A DNA stretch of 19,886 bases. Origin: DATCLA01 sp036564195. GTDB taxonomy: Bacteria; Bacillota; UBA4882; UBA8346. Below, piece after piece: positions 14,441 through 19,886 of the stretch (position 1 is its first letter; the number at the start of each line of letters is the position of its first letter). The notes under the pieces are model-generated. The model saw only the letters and a list, made by a program, of their open reading frames with translations. It was not told the DNA's origin and ran no database searches. The stretch is from positions 1 to 19,886 of the forward strand of contig DATCLA010000253.1 of assembly GCA_036564195.1 (NCBI GenBank), given 5' to 3'. Position numbers and translations under genes: made by a program.

Positions 14441-15821
14441 TCCGGAAGCTGAGTTTGATCGGGTTTTAGCTAAAGCAGAAGTTGTGCGCGGAAGATTGGG
14501 AGCGGTCAGAGATCAAGTTGTAAAAGATATCTACCAACAGGCTCAGGAGATCGCGGGAAAAGTGGTGAAAATTCGGGGGAGCACAGGAGATTGGGATCGC
14601 AAAATAGATAGCATTGTAACCTCGAAGCTTTTTGGGTATCCCTTAATGATTGCCTTGTTAAGTCTGGTTTTTTGGTTGACGCTCAGCGGCGCTAATATAC
14701 CTTCAGCAGTGCTTGCTAAGGTTCTCTTCGGATTTCAAGATAAGTTGACCCAAGTTTTTCAGTGGATTAATGCCCCGCAATGGTTGCATGGAGTTTTAGT
14801 TTTAGGCTTATACCGTTGTTTGGCTTGGGTTGTATCGGTGATGTTACCGCCGATGGCAATCTTCTTCCCGCTGTTTACCTTTTTTGAAGATTTGGGTTAT
14901 CTTCCCCGGGTGGCTTTTAACCTCGATAAACTGTTTAAAAAAGCCGGGGCCCATGGAAAACAGATTCTTACTATGTGCATGGGGTTTGGATGTAATGCAG
15001 CAGGGATCATCGCTTGTCGGATTATCGAGTCTCCCCGGGAACGGTTGATTGCTATTTTAACCAATAACTTTGTACCGTGTAACGGAAGATTTCCGACTCT
15101 GATCGCAATGGCGGCGGTGTTTATGGGAGCACTGGTGGGTAATTATAACAGCATTACGGCTTCTGCCTTAGTTGTCGGAGCAGTTATCCTGGGGATTTTG
15201 GTAACTCTGGCTGTATCCTGGGTATTGTCCAAAACACTATTAAAGGGAGTCCCTTCCACCTTTACCCTGGAACTGCCACCGTATCGGTTACCTAAAATCG
15301 GTTCATTATTGATTCGTTCAGTATTGGATCGGACCTTGTTTGTCTTGATGAGGGCAGTGGTTGTGGCCGCTCCTGCCGGCGCAGTGACTTGGATATTAGC
15401 CAATATTTATATTGGGGATTTCAGTGTTATTCGACATTTGGCAGGTTGGCTTCAGGGTTTCGCAGCTCTGATCGGACTGGATGGTTTTATTATCTTGGCG
15501 TTTATCCTAGGGTTACCGGCTAATGAGATTGTCGTGCCGATTCTCATTATGAGCTATTTATCCCAGGAAATGATGGTTGAGTTTGATAGCATCGCTGCCC
15601 TTCGCCAACTCTTGACCAATAATGGTTGGACCTGGTTAACTGCGTTAAATATGATTCTCTTTTCACTACTGCATTTTCCTTGTGCGACTACCTTGTTGAC
15701 GATTCGTAAAGAAACCCAAAGCGCTAAATGGACCTGGCTGGCGGCTTTGATACCGACGGCAGTGGCGTTTTCGGTCTGTTTCCTCATTACTCAAATAGTA
15801 CGGGGGTTGGGGCTGGTCTAA
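14433..15821 (+). CDS. feoB: FeoB membrane permease protein (split FeoB, part 2)
   Basis: This 462-residue protein carries the transmembrane part of FeoB. A hydrophilic N-terminal helix region (about 1-65) is followed by roughly eight to ten membrane helices arranged as two Gate (nucleoside-recognition-like) domains. The FeoB signature MCMGFGCNAAGI with C187, and NFVPCNGRFPTL with C216, correspond to the conserved pore cysteines of intact FeoB. It would conduct Fe(II) across the inner membrane under control of the separate GTPase. The ATG at 14433 has GGTGGAG just upstream and lies inside the end of the GTPase gene, typical of translational coupling. A longer in-frame start at 14382 would overlap further and lacks a good ribosome binding site. 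The cut falls between the GTPase/helical part and the linker to the membrane part, so both halves are complete domains. Confidence 0.92.
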   Translation: MNSPEAEFDRVLAKAEVVRGRLGAVRDQVVKDIYQQAQEIAGKVVKIRGSTGDWDRKIDSIVTSKLFGYPLMIALLSLVFWLTLSGANIPSAVLAKVLFGFQDKLTQVFQWINAPQWLHGVLVLGLYRCLAWVVSVMLPPMAIFFPLFTFFEDLGYLPRVAFNLDKLFKKAGAHGKQILTMCMGFGCNAAGIIACRIIESPRERLIAILTNNFVPCNGRFPTLIAMAAVFMGALVGNYNSITASALVVGAVILGILVTLAVSWVLSKTLLKGVPSTFTLELPPYRLPKIGSLLIRSVLDRTLFVLMRAVVVAAPAGAVTWILANIYIGDFSVIRHLAGWLQGFAALIGLDGFIILAFILGLPANEIVVPILIMSYLSQEMMVEFDSIAALRQLLTNNGWTWLTALNMILFSLLHFPCATTLLTIRKETQSAKWTWLAALIPTAVAFSVCFLITQIVRGLGLV

Positions 15822-15824
15822 GTT

Positions 15825-15843
15825 CTAAATGAAACATGTTTAG
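15825..15843. promoter_or_regulatory. Candidate operator dyad upstream of the MntR-like regulator
   Basis: A 19-base dyad with CTAAA and TTTAG arms (15825-15829 and 15839-15843) encloses the palindrome AACATGTT. It sits in the 87-base gap between the FeoB permease gene and the regulator, so it might mediate autoregulation. It resembles the site before feoA only in its CTAA/TTAG ends. Confidence 0.22.
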
Positions 15844-15908
15844 TATAGGCTAAAGTGAAGTGTCAGGTTGCTGCGGAACATGCCACAACCTTGGAACGGG
15901 AGATGTCT

Positions 15909-16397
15909 ATGTCTAAAGAGAGGACTTTAACTGAAAGTATGGAAGACTATCTGGAAATGTTTTTCCGGATCGTAGCCAGCCAGGGCTATATTCGCCCGGT
16001 AGATCTCTCTAATGCGATTAATGTCAAACCTTCTTCGGTGACTCGGATGATCCAAAAACTTGACGAAGCTGGTTTTATCAAATATGAAAAATACCGTAAT
16101 ATTGCTTTGACCAAGAAAGGAATGACTTATGGCCGGTTTTTAGTCTGGCGCGACGATAAACTGAAAGAGTTTTTGAGGTTATTGAAGGAAAATGAAAGAG
16201 TTGAAGAACAGGTGGAAGGGATCGAACATTATATTACTCCGGTAACCATGCGCTTTATTCGCAACCTTATTATCTATTTTGGGTCTGACCCAAACCGGAT
16301 TCAAGAGTTGGAAAGCATTCAATGTCATCCGGATTATCCGGATCAAGAAGACCTACGGTTTTTACGGGCCTGGTTATTCCGGCATGGCGGGGAATAA
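15909..16397 (+). CDS. MntR/DtxR-family metal-dependent transcriptional regulator
   Basis: This 162-residue protein has an N-terminal winged helix (SNAINVKPSSVTRMIQKLDEAGFIKYEKYRNIALT) and a metal-binding dimerisation helix bundle (about 72-150). It resembles B. subtilis MntR closely. The metal ligands can be followed: D13 and E16 in SMEDYLE, and E103, E106 and H107 in VEGIEHY. The His of MntR (H77) is replaced by D82 in VWRDDKL. As in MntR, there is no C-terminal SH3 domain. It probably represses metal-uptake genes when metal is bound; its place after feoAB suggests iron or manganese control of this operon. The ATG at 15909 is chosen because GGGAG (15898-15902) is 6 bases upstream; the ATG at 15903 is too close and one at 15855 adds an unrelated tail. 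Confidence 0.9.
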   Translation: MSKERTLTESMEDYLEMFFRIVASQGYIRPVDLSNAINVKPSSVTRMIQKLDEAGFIKYEKYRNIALTKKGMTYGRFLVWRDDKLKEFLRLLKENERVEEQVEGIEHYITPVTMRFIRNLIIYFGSDPNRIQELESIQCHPDYPDQEDLRFLRAWLFRHGGE

Positions 16398-16418
16398 TTG
16401 ATATTTACTGTATCAATT
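16396..16418. repeat. 8-bp inverted repeat at the regulator stop codon
   Basis: AATTGATA (16396-16403) and TATCAATT (16411-16418) are perfect inverted copies around TTTACTG. The repeat overlaps the TAA stop and sits 12 bases before the terminator stem. It may be a second transcript-end hairpin or a protein site. Confidence 0.5.
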
Positions 16419-16429
16419 GATTTGAATTT

Positions 16430-16455
16430 AGGATCCTCCTTTAGGGTCCTTTTTT
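16430..16455 (+). terminator. Rho-independent terminator of the feo operon
   Basis: AGGATCCT (16430-16437) pairs with AGGGTCCT (16443-16450), with one U-G pair, around a CCTTT loop and is followed by a run of Ts to 16455. Confidence 0.85.
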
Positions 16456-16485
16456 AATAATGGCTGAAAATAGCGGTTAAATGCC

Positions 16486-16514
16486 TTGCTGTCCGGCGCT
16501 GATTAAGATAGAAT
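16486..16514 (+). promoter_or_regulatory. Possible promoter of the EndoQ-UvrD gene
   Basis: TTGCTG (16486-16491) and TAGAAT (16509-16514) are separated by 17 bases. The -10 matches 5 of 6 positions but the -35 only 3 of 6. It follows the feo terminator and would give a leader of about 120 bases. Confidence 0.4.
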
Positions 16515-16639
16515 AGTTGCGGGGAAGTTTATAGTGATAACAATAGGCAATGGACAATGGCAACAAGATTGAGCAGCAAATAGCAGATACCACTTACGAG
16601 CGATGAAAGATGAACGAGGATTTACGAGAAGGTGATCTC

Positions 16640-19600
16640 ATGCCCTGGGTGGCAGATTTACATATTCATTCCCATTTTTCCATGGCGACCAGCAAAGCCT
16701 GTAATCCGGCCAATCTGTACCGTTGGGCCGCTTTAAAAGGAGTTTCTCTGGTTGGTACGGGCGACTTTACCCATCCCGGTTGGCGGGAGGAATTGCGGGC
16801 AAGTCTACTTCCGGCCGAAGCTGGCTTTTACCGGCTCAAAAGCGCTCCGGCTCCGGAAATTCCCGGCCAGCCGGAGGTGAGGTTTGTTGTTACCGGTGAG
16901 CTCAGTACCATTTACAAAAAAAACGGCCGTACCCGTAAAGTCCATCATTTAGTAGTCCTGCCTTCCTTGGAGGGAGCGGACCGGATTAGCGCCCGCTTGG
17001 AAGCATTAGGCATGAATATTCGTTCCGACGGCCGTCCGATCCTGGGGTTGGATAGTTATTTATTGTTACAATTGATTTTGGAGGCAGAACCGGAAGCACT
17101 TTTCATTCCGGCGCATATCTGGACGCCGCATTTTTCGGTATTCGGTTCCAATTCCGGCTTTGATGATCTGGCCGAATGCTATGCGGATCTCAGCGACCGG
17201 ATCTTTGCCCTGGAAACCGGTTTGTCTTCTGACCCCAGCATGAACTGGCGCTGGTCGGCTCTGGACCGCTTTACACTGATCTCAAACTCGGATGCCCATA
17301 ATCCTCAGAATTTGGCCAGGGAAGCTAATTTATTGACCGGTGAATTCAGCTATCACGGCTTAAAAAAGGCGTTAGAGGATCCCGACTCCAACTGCTTTAC
17401 CGGGACCATTGAGTTTTTTCCGGAGGAGGGTAAGTATCATCTGGACGGCCACCGCAACTGCGGGATTTGTTGGGACCCGAACGAAACCAGGCAACACGGG
17501 GCCGTCTGTCCGATCTGCGGCCGGAAGATCACAGTCGGAGTATTGCACCGGGTAACTGAATTGGCGGACCGGCCGGAAGGATTTAAGCCGGCCGGAGCTA
17601 AAGAATTTCTCAGTCTGGTACCGCTGCGCGAAATAATCGGCGCCGCCTTAAATGTAGGCGCCAGGACCCAAAAGGCGGAACAGGTTTATTTTGACTTATT
17701 ACATAACTTCGGACCGGAGCTGGATCTGTTGATCCGGGTTGACCCGGATTTAATCGCAGCTAAGGCCGGTCTATTGGTAGCAATGGGAATTCGCCGTTTG
17801 CGTGAACGGAAGGTGGAGGTTAGGCCCGGTTACGACGGGGAGTATGGCGTAATTTCCTTATTTGATGAAGGGGAACGCCGCGCCATCTTGGGACAGGACG
17901 GATTTTTCAGCGCCGGGTCGGCCCGGCAAGGCAGCAGCAGAAAGGTTGATCAAGAGTTAGCTTCTGCCGCCGAAGCAACGGTTGCGCCGACTCAACCAGC
18001 AACCCCGGTAGGAAGCCTGCTAAGTCCGGAACAGATGGCCGTGATCGAAACTGAAGCCAAAGTAGTTCGGGTTATTGCCGGTCCGGGGACTGGAAAAACT
18101 CGAACACTGGTGGAGCGGATCGCCTATCTAATCAAAACAGGCCGGGCCAATCCCCAGGAGATTACTGCAGTAACCTTTACCAATAAGGCGGCTGCCGAGA
18201 TCCGGAACCGTCTCGAAACGCTTTTGCAAGATCGCGTGGCTCTGCGCCAGCTGCAGATTGGGACTTTTCATAGCTTGGCCTGGCAGATCTTAAACTCCCA
18301 GCCGGAGGGTGCGCCCTTACAACTATTGAACCAGGACGAAGCTGCGGAATTGGTTAAGGAATTACTACGGGAGCAGCAATTGAAACTACCGGTCCGAGAG
18401 GCCATGCGCCTCTTGGGACTGGTTAAAAATAAATGGCTGTGGGACGACCGGGAGACGGCGGCTCCGGAAGCCCTTCAGTTATATCAGGCCTATCAACAGC
18501 GACTGGAAAGCTTCGGGCGTTGCGATTTCGATGATCTGATGTTTAAAACAGTGAAACTGTGGCAACAGTCCCCTCAGTGGCTGCAGTCTTTCCGGCTACG
18601 CTTTCACTACCTGCTGGTCGATGAGTTTCAGGATGTTAATCCGGCCCAATTCCAATTGATTACCCAATGGGCCCAAGATAGCCTGTGTTTAATGGTAATT
18701 GGCGATCCTAACCAGTCAATATACGGGTTCAGGGGATCAAGCAGCCGCTTTTTTGATGATCTGAAGCAAGTTTGGCCGGATACAGTCACGCTGCGATTAA
18801 CCCATAATTTCCGTTCAACAGCACCACTGGTACAAGCAGCTAACGCTCTAATCAGGCCGGAATTGCGACAGCAAGTCCCGGTGGGTCGCGACCGGAACGG
18901 AGTGAAACTAACCTGGTTAAAGGCAGCCGGAGAACGCAATTGCGCCCGGGCAATCGCTGCGGAGATTGTTACCTTAATGGGTGGTTCGAGTATGCTGTCC
19001 GCTGACCGGCACAGTGGTAGCCGTCCTTCAACTGTTTTAGCTTCAAATTACAGTTTGGCCGACTTTGCCATACTCTATCGTACCAACCGTCAGGCGGAAG
19101 CGATGGAAGCGGCTCTGTCCGTTATGGGCTTGCCTTACCGAGTGGTAGGCCCAACAGTTACTTTGGAATCGGAGAGCGTCATCACCTTCTTAAGTTTTCT
19201 TCGCTATTTAGACCAGCCGGATGATCCTTTCCGCCTCCGCAGCGCGGTTTTTCAGACTTATTGGGGACTGGAGGAACCGGAAAAAGACCGCTTAACCCAG
19301 TGGTTGCTCCAGCCGCCGGACCGTTCAATGCTGCGGTTGCCGTGTTTGGAAAGAGTGTTGGGTCTGGCGCAGGGGCAGTTATTGCAAAAATTACTTCGAT
19401 TTAAGCAACGGGTGACGGAGTTTAAACCACTATGGGAGCGAAAGGTCCCGGATGTGGTCGCCGCCTGGATAAATCAGGGCGATTTGCAGGATTTTATGGA
19501 GTTAGAACATTTGAGCCGGATCGGAGAAAACTACTCCAACTGCTCTGAGTTACTTCGGTTGTTGCCTTTAGCTACTGAGGCGGATATAGTGCGTTCCAGC

Positions 19601-19886
19601 AGCGCCGCTGCAGGCCGGGAGTTAATCACCCTGTCAACCATTCATGCAAGTAAAGGTTTGGAATATCCAGCGGTTTTCCTGGCCGGAGTCGAAGAAGGTT
19701 TGCTGCCTTTCGGAGCGGAACTTTCCCCGGAGGAACTGGCTGAAGAGCAGCGCCTGTTTTATGTGGGCTTAACCCGGGCCAGGGAGCGTTGTTACCTGGT
19801 AAGTTCCCGGGTGCAATTCCGTAATGGTGAAACCGTTACGGTGGAGCCGTCCCGGTTTATCCGGCTGCTTCCGGAAACACTACTGG
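16640..19886 (+). CDS. EndoQ-like PHP nuclease fused to a UvrD-type DNA helicase (3' end beyond window)
   Basis: The frame is open for 1082 codons and runs off the right edge. Residues 1 to about 390 are an EndoQ-like PHP nuclease. It has DLHIHSHFSMATSKACNP with D6, H8 and H10 as metal ligands, HNP-type NSDAHNPQ at 216-223 (D218, H220), and a four-cysteine zinc site C274/C277/C290/C293 in the EndoQ-typical NCGICW...CPICGRK setting. EndoQ cuts DNA 5' of deaminated bases (uracil, hypoxanthine, xanthine) and abasic sites. After a linker of low complexity (about 435-460, Ala/Thr/Pro rich) comes an SF1A helicase: Walker A AGPGTGKT at 480-487, TFTNKAAAEI, Walker B VDEFQD at 660-665, GDPNQSIYGFRG, THNFRS, STIHASKGLEYP and YVGLTRARE. 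The last motif is present, so only a short tail is missing. The start ATG has AAGGTGAT upstream; an in-frame ATG at 16610 is weaker. Confidence 0.9.
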   Translation, partial: MPWVADLHIHSHFSMATSKACNPANLYRWAALKGVSLVGTGDFTHPGWREELRASLLPAEAGFYRLKSAPAPEIPGQPEVRFVVTGELSTIYKKNGRTRKVHHLVVLPSLEGADRISARLEALGMNIRSDGRPILGLDSYLLLQLILEAEPEALFIPAHIWTPHFSVFGSNSGFDDLAECYADLSDRIFALETGLSSDPSMNWRWSALDRFTLISNSDAHNPQNLAREANLLTGEFSYHGLKKALEDPDSNCFTGTIEFFPEEGKYHLDGHRNCGICWDPNETRQHGAVCPICGRKITVGVLHRVTELADRPEGFKPAGAKEFLSLVPLREIIGAALNVGARTQKAEQVYFDLLHNFGPELDLLIRVDPDLIAAKAGLLVAMGIRRLRERKVEVRPGYDGEYGVISLFDEGERRAILGQDGFFSAGSARQGSSRKVDQELASAAEATVAPTQPATPVGSLLSPEQMAVIETEAKVVRVIAGPGTGKTRTLVERIAYLIKTGRANPQEITAVTFTNKAAAEIRNRLETLLQDRVALRQLQIGTFHSLAWQILNSQPEGAPLQLLNQDEAAELVKELLREQQLKLPVREAMRLLGLVKNKWLWDDRETAAPEALQLYQAYQQRLESFGRCDFDDLMFKTVKLWQQSPQWLQSFRLRFHYLLVDEFQDVNPAQFQLITQWAQDSLCLMVIGDPNQSIYGFRGSSSRFFDDLKQVWPDTVTLRLTHNFRSTAPLVQAANALIRPELRQQVPVGRDRNGVKLTWLKAAGERNCARAIAAEIVTLMGGSSMLSADRHSGSRPSTVLASNYSLADFAILYRTNRQAEAMEAALSVMGLPYRVVGPTVTLESESVITFLSFLRYLDQPDDPFRLRSAVFQTYWGLEEPEKDRLTQWLLQPPDRSMLRLPCLERVLGLAQGQLLQKLLRFKQRVTEFKPLWERKVPDVVAAWINQGDLQDFMELEHLSRIGENYSNCSELLRLLPLATEADIVRSSSAAAGRELITLSTIHASKGLEYPAVFLAGVEEGLLPFGAELSPEELAEEQRLFYVGLTRARERCYLVSSRVQFRNGETVTVEPSRFIRLLPETLL

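Noticed and set aside
18628..18939. 103-codon reverse-strand frame inside the helicase
   Set aside because: It is antisense to conserved helicase motifs and has no independent support.
1..19886. CRISPR array, tRNA, rRNA, phage or insertion-sequence signatures
   Set aside because: No regularly spaced repeats, tRNA-like cloverleaf, rRNA sequence, transposase or integrase was seen on either strand.

Overview
The window most likely comes from a low-to-medium GC member of the Bacillota (Firmicutes), possibly an uncultured clostridial or limnochordial lineage. The signs are strong AGGAGG-type ribosome binding sites with close spacing, several TTG starts, sigma-A-like promoters, a short Firmicutes-type DnaE, an MntR/DtxR-type regulator and a feoA-feoB operon with a split FeoB. 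This placement is inference from gene style, not a database match.

Layout. (1) 39-6102 is an ordinary core block: an EF-G-like GTPase with a terminator, a small double zinc-ribbon protein with its own leader and terminator, and DNA polymerase III alpha (DnaE). (2) 6103-9636 is a decayed phosphate locus in the usual order pstB (3' fragment only), phoU, PhoB/PhoP-type response regulator, PhoR-type kinase. Every member carries frameshifts, in-frame stops or large deletions, yet long stretches remain readable. (3) 9637-12850 is an accessory stretch: a DMT-family permease, a poorly supported small ORF, a strong promoter with an inverted repeat at its start site, an aspartate/glutamate racemase and a SAM methyltransferase whose last residues are cut off by a TGA where a Trp codon is expected. 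(4) 12848-13326 has no convincing gene but holds a long hairpin and a small palindrome. (5) 13327-16397 is an iron-uptake operon: feoA, a FeoB split into a GTPase protein and a membrane protein that overlap by 8 bases, and an MntR-like regulator, closed by a terminator. (6) 16640 to the right edge is one long gene joining an EndoQ-like PHP nuclease to a UvrD-like helicase; its 3' end lies beyond the window.

How the genes work together. The feo cluster is a coherent unit: FeoA and the two halves of FeoB would form the Fe(II) importer, and the adjacent metal-dependent repressor probably controls it. The EndoQ-UvrD protein probably couples incision at deaminated bases to strand unwinding. The pho block looks like a lost function, not an active system. 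UGA and UAG both end clearly intact genes here, so stop-codon recoding does not explain the premature stops. The most unusual items are the split FeoB, the nuclease-helicase fusion, the regulator's altered metal ligand and the fossil pho locus. No wholly new multi-gene system was evident.
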